DNA of 64,000 bases. Source: Rubrivivax gelatinosus (GTDB taxonomy: Bacteria; Pseudomonadota; Gammaproteobacteria; Burkholderiales; Burkholderiaceae_C). Below are positions 1 to 12,098 of the stretch, piece by piece. The number at the start of each line of letters is the position of its first letter. Within the stretch, counting starts at the first letter, position 1. The stretch covers positions 1-64,000 of the forward strand of contig NZ_NRRU01000012.1 in assembly GCF_016583785.1 (NCBI RefSeq). The letters are read 5' to 3'. A program made the translations under genes and the position numbers. Below the pieces are notes generated by a model, which made no database searches, was not told where the DNA came from, and saw nothing but the letters and a program-made list of their open reading frames with translations.

Positions 1-412
1 ATCGAAGTGTCGTCGGGGAGCGGGCGCATTATCGGCGCAGGCCCATCGGCGGGTCGATATCGCCATGGCCGGTGCGGCTGCCGATCGCGGGGCGGACGCG
101 CGTCACGCGCACGGCCCGGTCGTGCGCCCGAACGCGGCGGAATTCGCCTGACCACCCGAATGGGCACCGCCGCCGCCTCGTCCTCTTTGCAGGCGATGGC
201 TCGACTCAAGCTTTCCCGGGCGCTGCCGTAGGCGGCATCCGCAGCGGCGCCAACAGCCGATGTGGCGGAAGTTTGACGTCCGGCAATTCACTGGCTGCAC
301 CGCCCCTGACCTGAGAACCCTTTCACGTTCGGGACTCGGTGACGAACCGCCGGCCTGCGTTTACACCCGGAAACAATGCGACCGAACCTCAACTCATTCG
401 GAAAGGGCTCTT
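1..412. other. Upstream region without a convincing gene
   Basis: No reading frame here has both a recognisable product and a good start. One plus-strand frame is open from the window edge to a TGA at 149-151 and could be the tail of a gene that begins outside the window, but it matches nothing I know. The stretch from 152 to 412 probably holds the promoter of the peptidase gene that follows. I see no clear -35/-10 pair. Confidence 0.35.
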
Positions 413-2728
413 GTGGGAGGACTCAATGGACGCGATCGTGCAGGCCAACGCAGCCTGCTCGCCGTGCTCGCCGCCATCACGGCCGCCGGCCTCGGCGCTT
501 GCGGCGGTGGTGACGAACCGGGTGCCGACGGTGCCCAGGCCACGGCTGCCGCAGCCAGCGGGGCGCAACCGGATGCGGCGCCGGCCACGGCGCAGGTGCG
601 GCCGCTGTTCCACACCTTGCCGGTGCTGCTGCCCGAGCCGCCGCGCATCGCTTCGAGCGCGGGCCAGGCCAGCGCGATGGCGGCGGCAGGGCCGTTCCAT
701 GTCGTCGTCGACGGGATCGATGCTCGCATCGACACGACGCGGCTGAGGCCCGACCAGTTCCAGGCCCGCCGCGCCGAGGCCCGGGCCGCGTCTGCAGCGG
801 GCGGCGTGCGCGCGATGGACACCACGGTGGCCACCGTCTACCGCCCCGACGAGATCCGCCAGGCCTACCGCCTGCCGAGCCTGGAAACGGCCGATGCGGC
901 GGCGCAGGGTGCCGGGCAGACCATCTATGTCATCGTCGCCGGCAATCACCCGACGGCGCTGGCCGACCTGAACACCTTCTCCAGCCGCTTCGGCCTGCCC
1001 GGCTGCAGCGGCTCCAGCGTCGCGTCGAGCACCTGGCTGCCCTTGAGCACGGCGTCGACGGCCTCCGGGTGTTCGCTGCTGGTGGCCAACGTCGACGCCA
1101 CCGGTCAGCTGACCGATCAGGCGCCGCCAGCCGACCGCGACTGGGGCGACTGGGGCGTGGAGACCGCACTGGACCTGCAGTGGGCGCATGCGATGGCGCC
1201 CAAGGCCCGTCTGGTGCTGATCCAGGTGCCGAGCGTCAACATCGGCGACATGATGCAGGCCATCACGCTGGCCAACCGCATGGGCTCCGGCGTGGTCAGC
1301 ATGAGCTGGGGCACCGACGAGGGCAGCTGGGGCCCGTCCTACCGCTCGACCTTCGGCGGCGGCGACATGATCTACGTCGCCGCCACCGGCGACTGGGGGA
1401 CACAGAGCATGTGGCCGGCGGCGAGCCCCGAGGTGCTGGCCGTCGGCGGTACGACCCTGAGCTACGACGGCGTCAACCCGCGCCAGGAGAACGTCTGGTC
1501 CAAGAGCGGCGGCGCCGCCAGCACCTACTTCTCGCGGCCCGCCTACCAGATCGCGCTGAAAGCCCAGGGCACGCCGCTGAGCACTCGCGGCACCGCCGAC
1601 GTCTCGTACAACGCCGACCCCTACACCGGGCATTTCGTCTATCACGACGGCGAGTGGATGTCGTTGGGCGGCACCAGCGCCGGCGCGCCGCAGTGGGCGG
1701 GCATCCTGGCGGTGGCCAACGCCCAGCGCCGCCAGCGCGGGCTGAGCACGGTCTGGCAGGCGCACCTGAGCTTCTACCCGCTGATGGGCAGCCGCGCGTT
1801 CAGCGACATCACCTCGGGCGCCAACGGCGACTGCGCGGGGTGCACGGCCGGGGTCGGCTACGACTTCCCCACCGGCATCGGCACGCCCAACGTCGACGTG
1901 CTGATCGAGCAGATCGCGCCGGTCGACCACACGCCGCCGAACCGCGCCCCGGTCTTCGGCAACCTGGCGGTCCCGGGACGTGCCAAGTCGGCCCTGTCGT
2001 TCAAGGTGCCGGTGTCCGACCCGGACGGCGACAGCATCACGCTCACGGTCGGCAGCGGCATGCCCAAGGGCATGAGCTACGACACGAGCAGCAGGACCTT
2101 CAGCTGGCCCAAGCCGAAGGCCGGCAGCTATTCGCTGGCGCTGAAGGCGGTCGACAGCAAGGGCAAATCGAGCAGCGGGACGGTGGTGTTCACGATCGGC
2201 CCGGCGAACCGGGCGCCGTCGTTGCCGGGCGGGTCGTGGTCGGCGGTGGCGGGGCAGTCGTTCCAGATCACGGTCGGCGGCAGCGACGCGGATGGCGACA
2301 CGCTGAGCTACACGCTGACCCAGGCGCCTGCCGGGATGAGCATCTCGTCTGCCGGCGTCGTCACCTGGCCGAGCCCGACCGTCGGCAAGTTCAGCGTCGT
2401 CGTCAAGGCGAGCGACGCCTACGGGGCGTCGGCGACGAAGAAGATGAGCCTGAAGGTCGTGGCGCCGCCGGTGGCACCGGTGGTGGACTCTGCCGCGCCG
2501 CTCGCCACGGCGGGCAAGAAGTGGTCGTTCAAGGTGTCGGCCCGTGACCAGAACGGCGACTCGCTGCGCTACGCGGTCTCGGGCGCACCGGCCGGGGTCG
2601 CGATCGACGCCCGCAAGGGCAAGCTGAGCTGGAGCAAGCCGGTGGCCGGCGTCTACGTCTTCACCGTCTCGGCCAGCGACCCCGGGGGCCTGACGGGCTC
2701 GGCGACGGTGACGCTCACCGTGCGCTGA
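413..2728 (+). CDS. Secreted S53 (sedolisin) family peptidase with three Ig-like repeats
   Basis: This is a 771-residue exported serine-carboxyl peptidase. I chose the GTG at 413 because GGAAAGGG (400-407) sits five bases upstream and the protein then begins with a short basic stretch, a hydrophobic segment and a lipobox ending LGAC (residue about 33), so it may be a lipoprotein. An ATG at 426 lies in another frame that gives no signal peptide. The S53 catalytic residues are visible: E250 and D254 in VETALDLQW, the oxyanion Asp in AATGDWG, and S422 in GGTSAGAPQWAG. A Ca-binding region follows (SDITSGANGDC, then GYDFPTGIGTPNV). The C-terminal 260 residues are three cadherin/He_PIG-like beta repeats, each with a D-x-(D/N)-G-D signature such as DPDGDS, DADGDT and DQNGDS. 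Known sedolisins cut proteins at acid pH. The substrate here is unknown. Confidence 0.9.
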   Translation: MGGLNGRDRAGQRSLLAVLAAITAAGLGACGGGDEPGADGAQATAAAASGAQPDAAPATAQVRPLFHTLPVLLPEPPRIASSAGQASAMAAAGPFHVVVDGIDARIDTTRLRPDQFQARRAEARAASAAGGVRAMDTTVATVYRPDEIRQAYRLPSLETADAAAQGAGQTIYVIVAGNHPTALADLNTFSSRFGLPGCSGSSVASSTWLPLSTASTASGCSLLVANVDATGQLTDQAPPADRDWGDWGVETALDLQWAHAMAPKARLVLIQVPSVNIGDMMQAITLANRMGSGVVSMSWGTDEGSWGPSYRSTFGGGDMIYVAATGDWGTQSMWPAASPEVLAVGGTTLSYDGVNPRQENVWSKSGGAASTYFSRPAYQIALKAQGTPLSTRGTADVSYNADPYTGHFVYHDGEWMSLGGTSAGAPQWAGILAVANAQRRQRGLSTVWQAHLSFYPLMGSRAFSDITSGANGDCAGCTAGVGYDFPTGIGTPNVDVLIEQIAPVDHTPPNRAPVFGNLAVPGRAKSALSFKVPVSDPDGDSITLTVGSGMPKGMSYDTSSRTFSWPKPKAGSYSLALKAVDSKGKSSSGTVVFTIGPANRAPSLPGGSWSAVAGQSFQITVGGSDADGDTLSYTLTQAPAGMSISSAGVVTWPSPTVGKFSVVVKASDAYGASATKKMSLKVVAPPVAPVVDSAAPLATAGKKWSFKVSARDQNGDSLRYAVSGAPAGVAIDARKGKLSWSKPVAGVYVFTVSASDPGGLTGSATVTLTVR

Positions 2729-2748
2729 AGCGCGGGGCTGCGTCCCCA

Positions 2749-2783
2749 CCCGCCTGCCGCGGTCGTTCGGACCGGCAGGCGGG
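2749..2783 (+). terminator. Strong hairpin after the S53 peptidase gene
   Basis: CCCGCCTGCCG at 2749-2759 pairs perfectly with CGGCAGGCGGG at 2773-2783 across a 13-base loop, starting 20 bases after the stop codon. There is no T tract, so this is either a terminator of the GC-rich type or an mRNA-stabilising hairpin. Confidence 0.55.
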
Positions 2784-2804
2784 GCGCGGCCCCGGTGCCG
2801 CTAA

Positions 2805-3462
2805 AGCAGCCTGTTCAGCACGCAGGCCGAGCCCGGCTCGCGCTACCGGGTCGAGACCGACCCGCGTTTCGCCGACTACTGCAACTGGCTGTCCAGCGAC
2901 TACCTGCTCGAGGCGCTGGCCCTGGACCCGGCGACGACGCAGAAGCGCCTGGGCGACGGCTTCTACGAGCAGCGCCTGGTGCGCGAGCAGATCTCGCAGC
3001 TGACGACCGACCTGGGCACGACGCTGAAGGCGGGGCACGAAGTGCTGCTCGACGCCGCGGCGCACACGCTGGAGGGCGGGCAGCGACATCGCCAACCGCA
3101 GCCAGTTCAGCGCCAGCGCGGTGACGGTGAGCGCTGGCACGAGCGGGGGCATGGCCGGGGCGTTCAAGGACAGCGGCGACGAGCGCAGCACGACGCGCAG
3201 CACGATCAGCGCGGGGCAGACGGTGCTGAGCGCGGCAGACGAAGCCAGCCGAGCGGTGCTGGAAGGCCTGGACCGAGGTGCGACGAACGACGCCACGACC
3301 GGCAAGCTGGCGCAAGGCTGGGACGGGCAGAAGCTGCAGCAGCAAAGCCGGCTGAACGCGCAGATCGTGGCGGACTTAGGGGCGCAGGCGTCCAAGGACT
3401 TGGGCACCTGCGCCGGCGACCAGGCCGAGGCGCTGAAGATCTCGTGCGGGACGGCGGCTTTG
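2805..3462 (+). pseudogene. Decayed CdiA/filamentous-hemagglutinin-type gene fragment
   Basis: Two stretches in different frames resemble FHA/CdiA exoproteins of two-partner secretion systems. From 2805 to about 3075 one frame reads ETDPRFADYCNWLSSDYLL and then QKRLGDGFYEQRLVREQ, a block I know from these giant exoproteins. The similarity then jumps into the next frame from about 3085, where TTRSTISAGQTVL and the following Asn/Gln-rich stretch resemble a later part of the same family. There is no start codon or signal, the frame shifts near 3075-3085, and hundreds of residues are missing between the matching blocks. No partner transporter (CdiB type) or immunity gene is nearby. I read it as a dead remnant left after deletions. 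The family call comes from remembered motifs, not an alignment. Confidence 0.7.
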
Positions 3463-3628
3463 CGGCTCCGATCGGCGTCTCGTACCGGCGCCCGGCCGCG
3501 CAGTAGAGTTCGCGGGTCGCATCACTCCGCGCTGGCGGCCTCCCACAGGCCTGCCCGCCGATATCGGGCCGCCGGCGCCGTTCCTGCCGCCGCGTTCGAC
3601 GGCGACGCATCGAGCAGAAAGGTGGCGC

Positions 3629-7297
<3,669 letters not shown>

Positions 7298-7315
7298 GGG
7301 CGCTGCCGCCGGGTC

Positions 7316-8221
7316 TCACTCCAGCGTGATCAGCTCGTCGCCGGGTTCGGGCCGGCAGCCGGCGGCGATCTCGCGCCAGCCGCGGCGCACGAGGACACGC
7401 GTGCCGTCGTGGCAGATCTCGAGCCGCCGCACCTGCGGCGCACGCTCGCGCACGAAGGCCTCGATCGAGCTCGGCATGCTGACCTGCATCGTCAGCGCCT
7501 GCAGGTCGGCCAGCGGATGGTCCTGCACGTGGATCAGCGGCACGAAGTGGGCGGCGAAGACGAGGGCGTGCGAGTCCAGCGCGATCGCCGCCGGCGCATA
7601 GGCCTGCTCGTGCAGCCAGCGCTGCGCCTGTTCGCGTGTCGGCGCCGGCAGGCCCGGCTGCTGCCAGGCGGCGGCCAGCAGCTCGGCGACCCACTGGTTG
7701 CAGTTCTGAAAGCGTGTGCTCCAGGCGTAGGCGTTGGCGCTGTAGTCGGCGGCCAGCAGCCGCAGCGCCGTCGGCTTGTCCAGGGCGCTGGCCTGCAGCG
7801 CGCGCGCTTCGGCGGCGGGCAGCAGCAGCAGCCAGACGTAGCCGCGCCCGGGTTCGGCCGATCCGAGCAGGAAGCCGGCGAGGCCCTGGTCGAAGAGCCG
7901 CGGCCCGGCCTCGTCGCAGGCGTAGTAGAGCTGGCGCACCGACCACGGGCCGGCGGGGTTGTGGGCGAGCGCGATGCCGGCGTGCGAGTAGCGGATGCCG
8001 AAGCGGCCGAGTTCGGTGCCCGAACGTGCGATCAGCGCGACCTCGTCGCCGCTGCGCGCCAGCTCCTGGCGGATCAGGCCGGCCAGGCGCAGCGCCCGGT
8101 CCTGCTCGGCAGGGCTGACGCTGGCGGGTTGTTCGCACAGGCCGGGCAGCCCGGCGTGTGCGCCGGCGCAGGCGCCGGCGAGCAGCAGCGCGGCCGCGAG
8201 GCGCTGTCGCGCCGCCGGCAT
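7316..8221 (-). CDS. Exported DUF2145-family protein
   Basis: This 301-residue protein begins with a signal peptide (residues 1-22, ending GAHA). The body contains ELGRFGIRYSHAGIA, FQNCNQWVAELLAAAWQ and further stretches typical of the proteobacterial family DUF2145, which has no established function. The Cys, His and Asn/Gln in RYSHAG and NCNQW recall the layout of NlpC/P60-like papain-fold enzymes, but that is inference. Its ATG overlaps the TGA of the upstream minus-strand gene (8221-8223, ATGA), so the two are translationally coupled. It ends 18 bases from the convergent kinase gene. Confidence 0.75.
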   Translation of the reverse strand: MPAARQRLAAALLLAGACAGAHAGLPGLCEQPASVSPAEQDRALRLAGLIRQELARSGDEVALIARSGTELGRFGIRYSHAGIALAHNPAGPWSVRQLYYACDEAGPRLFDQGLAGFLLGSAEPGRGYVWLLLLPAAEARALQASALDKPTALRLLAADYSANAYAWSTRFQNCNQWVAELLAAAWQQPGLPAPTREQAQRWLHEQAYAPAAIALDSHALVFAAHFVPLIHVQDHPLADLQALTMQVSMPSSIEAFVRERAPQVRRLEICHDGTRVLVRRGWREIAAGCRPEPGDELITLE

Positions 8222-8679
8222 CAGAGCGCGACGACGCGCGAGTCCAGCTCGTGCTGCCAGTCCGGGCGCAACGCCAGGAAGAAGGGCTGGCGCGTGTCGG
8301 CGCGCCTGAACTCGTAGCCGTAGATGCGCTGGCGCGTCTGCACGAGGTCGCCGACGGCGAGCGCGCGCTCGGCCAGCGCCTGCCGGGGCACGTAGAGCAC
8401 GAACTCGGCGGCGGCGGGGGCGTCGGCGCGCAGCCGCAGGCGCAGCGTGTCCGGGCGGCCGGCGGCGTCGGCGAGCTCGACCACGCGGTAGTCGCCGTCG
8501 GCCACTTCCTTGTCGCGGCTGGAGCTGTCGCTCGAGTCTTCGATCGAGTCGGACACGCTGCCCGACGAGGCCGAACCCGCGCTCGATGCGGAGGAGGCGA
8601 AGCTCTCGGCGCGGGCGGGCAGGGCGGCGGCCAGCAGCAGTGCGGCGCAGAGGGCGAGCAGGGGAGACGGAGCGGGCAT
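8221..8679 (-). CDS. Small exported Ser/Asp-rich protein coupled to the DUF2145 gene
   Basis: This is a 152-residue protein with a signal peptide (cleavage near LPARA-ES, residue 23). A striking low-complexity stretch of almost only Ser, Ala, Gly, Asp and Glu follows (residues about 24-55), then a folded part of about 95 residues. The start at 8679 is supported by AAAGGA just upstream on the minus strand. The stop overlaps the start of the DUF2145 gene, so the two products probably work together outside the cytoplasm. I do not recognise the family. Confidence 0.72.
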   Translation of the reverse strand: MPAPSPLLALCAALLLAAALPARAESFASSASSAGSASSGSVSDSIEDSSDSSSRDKEVADGDYRVVELADAAGRPDTLRLRLRADAPAAAEFVLYVPRQALAERALAVGDLVQTRQRIYGYEFRRADTRQPFFLALRPDWQHELDSRVVAL

Positions 8680-8768
8680 CGGGTTCCTTTGGGCGGGCGG
8701 CTGGGCACGCGCTGCGCCGGTGGCTCGGCGGCGCAGGCGTCGACGGGTGCAAGTATCGGTGCTGGGCG

Positions 8769-9377
8769 TCATGGCTCCGGCGCGTAGGCGCGCAGGAAGA
8801 CCTCGACCGCACGGCGCACGGTCTCGTTCAGGCTCGCCGGGTCCAGCTCCTCGATGACGTGGAACAGGAAGCGGTCTATCCACTCGGCTTCCAGCAGCCC
8901 GGTCAGGTGGCGGGTGGCGACGCGCGGGTCGGCGCGGCGCAGGGTGCCGCGCTCCATCGCGTCGCGCAGGAACTCCGCGACCACGGCTTCGCCGCGTGCC
9001 GGCCCGGCCTCGTACAGCCGGCGGCCGAGTTCGGCACGGCCGACGTCGGCCACCACCAGCCGGCGTACCGCCTGCACGTGCGGCGAGTACAGCAGGTTCA
9101 GCAGCCCGCGGCCGAATCCTTCGAGCGCGGCGCCGAAGTCCTGCTGCTGCAGGTCCATCGAAGCCATCAGCGCGTCGAACTCGCCCAGCGTGGACTGCAG
9201 CACGACCTCGACGAACAGCGCCTCCTTCGACTCGAAGTAGCTGTAGAGCGTGGCCTTGGAGCAGCCCATGTGTTCGCAGATCTGGGCCATCGAGGTGCGC
9301 TCGAAACCGGTTTCGCGGAACACGACGGTCGCACTGTCGAGAATGGCCTGGCGGCGGGCCTCGCTTTTGGTACGCAT
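8769..9377 (-). CDS. TetR/AcrR family repressor, divergent from an efflux operon
   Basis: This 202-residue regulator has an N-terminal TetR DNA-binding domain: RQAILDSATVVFRETGFERT, then the helix-turn-helix SMAQICEHMGCSKATLYSYF (about 28-50). The ligand-binding C-terminal domain is divergent, as usual. It is transcribed away from an outer-membrane-factor/EmrA/EmrB operon, and the 98-base gap contains inverted repeats suited to a TetR dimer. The likely role is ligand-relieved repression of the pump and of itself. The inducer is not predictable. Confidence 0.92.
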   Translation of the reverse strand: MRTKSEARRQAILDSATVVFRETGFERTSMAQICEHMGCSKATLYSYFESKEALFVEVVLQSTLGEFDALMASMDLQQQDFGAALEGFGRGLLNLLYSPHVQAVRRLVVADVGRAELGRRLYEAGPARGEAVVAEFLRDAMERGTLRRADPRVATRHLTGLLEAEWIDRFLFHVIEELDPASLNETVRRAVEVFLRAYAPEP

Positions 9378-9395
9378 CCGGGCTTTGAAGTCAAG

Positions 9396-9463
9396 TGAAC
9401 TAGTTGGTTCAGTTTAGCTTGCGGCGGCACTCGGCGATAGCTAAACTGTACCGACCAGTTTAG
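9396..9463. promoter_or_regulatory. Probable TetR operators between repressor and efflux operon
   Basis: CTAAACTG at 9441-9448 and CAGTTTAG at 9456-9463 form a perfect 8-base inverted repeat with a 7-base spacer, ending 12 bases before the efflux start codon. CAGTTTAG occurs again at 9410-9417. It overlaps a second, weaker inverted repeat, TGAAC (9396-9400) with GTTCA (9407-9411), next to the repressor start. This arrangement fits repression of both divergent genes. Confidence 0.65.
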
Positions 9464-9475
9464 TTAAGAACCACG

Positions 9476-10936
9476 ATGCTCCACGCTCTTTCCGCGCCGC
9501 CGCCGCAGCCCGGCCGGCGGCCGCGTCTGGCCTGCTTGGGTCTGGCGGCGGCGGCCATGCTCGCCGGCTGCGCCCAGCTGCCGGACCCGGTGCCCATGCC
9601 CGACCCGAAGCCGGGCAGCGCCTACGCCACGGCCGAGTCCTTGCGTGCCCCCGCCGCGGCCTGGCCCGAGAACCGCTGGTGGCAGGCCTACGGCGACCGC
9701 CAGCTCGACACGCTCGTCGACGAGGCGCTGGCCGGCGCGCCCGACATGGCCGCCGCCGCCGCCCGGCTGCAGCGCGCCGCGTCCTACACGCAGGTGGCCG
9801 GTGCGGCGCTGCTGCCCCAGCTCGGCGCCGGGGCGAGCGCGACGCAAAGCCGCTTCAGCAGCAACTACCTGACGCCGGCGAACATGCTGCCCGACGGCTG
9901 GAACGACGTCGGCCAGGCGACGCTGGAGCTGCGCTGGGAGCTGGACTTCTGGGGCGCCAACCGCGCCACGCTTGCCGCCGCGACCTCCGAACTCGAAGCC
10001 GCAGGCGCCGAATTCGCCCAGGCCCGGCTGCTGCTGGCCGCCGCGGTCTCGGCCCAGTACGCCGAACTCGGCCGGCTGCAGGCCAACCGCGACACCGCGG
10101 CGCGTTCGGTCGAGATCCGCGCCCGCAGCGCCGAGCTCGTCGCCGAGCGCCATCACAACGGGCTGGAGACACGCGGCAACCTGCGCCAGGCCGACGCCGG
10201 CCGCGCCGCCGCCGAAGGCGTGCTGCTCGCGGTCGACGAACGCATCGCGCTGCAGCGCAACCGCCTGGCGGCGCTGCTCGGCGCCGGCCCGGACCGCGGG
10301 CTGGCGATCAGCGCGCCGACGCTGCGCCTGGACCGCGGCTTCGGCCTGCCGGCCGAGATCGGCGCCGAGCTGCTGGGCCGCCGTCCCGACGTCGTCGCCG
10401 CACGGCTGCAGGCCCAGGCCCAGGCCAGACGCATCGACGCCGCCGAGGCGGCCTTCTATCCCAACGTCAACCTGAGCGCGATGATCGGCCTGCAGTCGCT
10501 GGGCGTGGACAACCTGACGCGCAGCGGCTCGACGATGGGCTCGGTCGGCCCGGCGCTGTCGCTGCCGATCTTCACCGGCGGGCGCCTGCGCGGCCAGCTG
10601 CGCGGTGCCCAGGCGGCTTACGCCGAAAGCGTGGCGCGCTACGACCAGACGGTCGCGCACGCGCTGCAGGAAGTGGCCGACGCCGCCGTCAGCCTGAAGG
10701 CGCTGGGCCCGCGCCTGGCCAAGGCCGAAGAGGCGCTGCAGGCCGCGACCGAGGCCCACCGCGTCGCGCGCGAACGCTACGACGGCGGCCTCGCCAGCTA
10801 CCTCGAGGTGCTGTCGGCCGAGGACGTGCTGCTGTCCAGCCTGAACACGCTGACCGACCTGCGCGCCGGCTCGCTGTCGCTGGACGTCGCGCTGCAGCGC
10901 GCACTCGGCGGCGGCTACCACGTCGCGACGCGCTGA
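9476..10936 (+). CDS. Outer-membrane efflux lipoprotein (NodT/OprM family)
   Basis: This 486-residue TolC-like channel is the outer-membrane part of a tripartite pump. The N-terminus carries a lipoprotein signal with lipobox LAGC (Cys about residue 32). The NodT hallmarks follow, including ENRWWQAYGDRQLDTLVDEAL near the mature N-terminus and two long coiled repeats. GRRPDVVAARLQAQAQ in the middle is the usual LxRRPDI-type motif. It heads an operon with the adaptor (33 bases downstream) and the MFS pump. The ribosome site is weak. Expression is probably controlled by the divergent TetR repressor. Confidence 0.92.
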   Translation: MLHALSAPPPQPGRRPRLACLGLAAAAMLAGCAQLPDPVPMPDPKPGSAYATAESLRAPAAAWPENRWWQAYGDRQLDTLVDEALAGAPDMAAAAARLQRAASYTQVAGAALLPQLGAGASATQSRFSSNYLTPANMLPDGWNDVGQATLELRWELDFWGANRATLAAATSELEAAGAEFAQARLLLAAAVSAQYAELGRLQANRDTAARSVEIRARSAELVAERHHNGLETRGNLRQADAGRAAAEGVLLAVDERIALQRNRLAALLGAGPDRGLAISAPTLRLDRGFGLPAEIGAELLGRRPDVVAARLQAQAQARRIDAAEAAFYPNVNLSAMIGLQSLGVDNLTRSGSTMGSVGPALSLPIFTGGRLRGQLRGAQAAYAESVARYDQTVAHALQEVADAAVSLKALGPRLAKAEEALQAATEAHRVARERYDGGLASYLEVLSAEDVLLSSLNTLTDLRAGSLSLDVALQRALGGGYHVATR

Positions 10937-10969
10937 CCCGACATCCGAACGAGCACAGGAATTCCGACC

Positions 10970-12091
10970 ATGGACCAAGAACAGACCGCCGACGCCCAGA
11001 TCAAGCGCCGTCGCAACCAGCGCCTGGGCGCGCTCGCGCTGGCCGTTGCCGCCGCCGGTGTCGCCGCCGGCGCCTACTGGGTGCTGCACGCCTCGCACTT
11101 CGTCTCCACCGACAACGCCTACACCGCGGCCGAGGTGGCGCAGATCACGCCCGCCGTCGGCGGCACCGTCGCCGAGGTCAAGGCCAGCGACACCCTGCAG
11201 GTGAAGAAAGGCGACGTGCTGGTCGTCATCGACCCCAGCGACATGCGCCTGGCGCTGGCCTATGCCGAAGCCGAACTCGAGCGTGCGATCCGGCGCGTGC
11301 GCAGCTACGAAGCCAACGACCGCGCGCTCGGCGAGCAGGTCGCCGCACGCCACGCCGACGAGAAGCGTGCCGCGGCCCAGCTGGCCTCGGCCCAGGCCGA
11401 CTTCGAGCGTGCAGCGATCGACCTGAAGCGGCGCGAGGCGCTGGTCGGCTCGGGCTCGGTCTCGGGCGACGAACTGACGCGGGCGCAGAACGCCCACGCC
11501 GCGGCGCGCGCCGCGCTCGACGCTGCCATGGCCGCGGCGACGCAGGTGCGCGCCAACACCGCCGCCGCGGTCGCCGCGCAGGAGGCCAACGCGACGCTGA
11601 TCGCACGCAGCACCGTCGACACCAACCCCGAGGTGCTGGCCGCGCGCGCCCGCGCCGAGCAGGCGCGCATCGACTTCGAGCGCACCGTGATCCGCGCGCC
11701 GATGGACGGCGTCGTCGCCAAGCGCACGGTGCAGACCGGCCAGCGCGTGCAGGCCGGCGTGCCGTTGATGGCGGTGGTGCCGGTGGGCAGCATCTACGTC
11801 GACGCCAATTTCAAGGAGCGCCAGCTGCAGAAGGTGCGTGTCGGCCAGCCGGTCGTGCTGCACGCCGACCTGTACGGCAGCGGCATCACCTACCACGGCG
11901 TGGTCGAAGGGTTCTCCGGCGGCTCGGGCTCGGCGTTCTCGGCGATCCCGGCGCAGAACGCCACCGGCAACTGGATCAAGGTGGTGCAGCGCCTGCCGGT
12001 GCGCGTGCGGCTGGACCCGGCCGAACTCGCCGCCAACCCGCTGCGCGTGGGCCTGTCGATGACGGCCGAGATCGACACCCGGGCACCGTGA
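10970..12091 (+). CDS. emrA: EmrA/HlyD-type periplasmic adaptor
   Basis: This 373-residue membrane-fusion protein links the inner-membrane pump to the outer-membrane channel. A short cytoplasmic tail and a single TM (about 20-40) are followed by the barrel-sandwich/lipoyl half (FVSTDNAYTAAEVAQITPAV, typical of EmrA). Then come a long helical hairpin (about 95-215), the second lipoyl half (IRAPMDGVVAKR) and the beta-barrel end. It lies between the NodT-type channel and the EmrB-like transporter, as expected for an Emr-type multidrug pump. The substrate cannot be told from sequence. Confidence 0.92.
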   Translation: MDQEQTADAQIKRRRNQRLGALALAVAAAGVAAGAYWVLHASHFVSTDNAYTAAEVAQITPAVGGTVAEVKASDTLQVKKGDVLVVIDPSDMRLALAYAEAELERAIRRVRSYEANDRALGEQVAARHADEKRAAAQLASAQADFERAAIDLKRREALVGSGSVSGDELTRAQNAHAAARAALDAAMAAATQVRANTAAAVAAQEANATLIARSTVDTNPEVLAARARAEQARIDFERTVIRAPMDGVVAKRTVQTGQRVQAGVPLMAVVPVGSIYVDANFKERQLQKVRVGQPVVLHADLYGSGITYHGVVEGFSGGSGSAFSAIPAQNATGNWIKVVQRLPVRVRLDPAELAANPLRVGLSMTAEIDTRAP

Positions 12092-12098
12092 GGCGGCG

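Noticed and set aside
2-151. 3' end of a gene entering from the left edge
   Set aside because: The frame is open, but the encoded residues match no family I know and codon bias is weak. It is kept only as a note.
426-746. ATG at 426 with GGGAGG upstream as the start of the peptidase
   Set aside because: It lies in a different frame from the peptidase and gives no signal peptide. The GTG at 413 with GGAAAGGG fits the lipoprotein signal.
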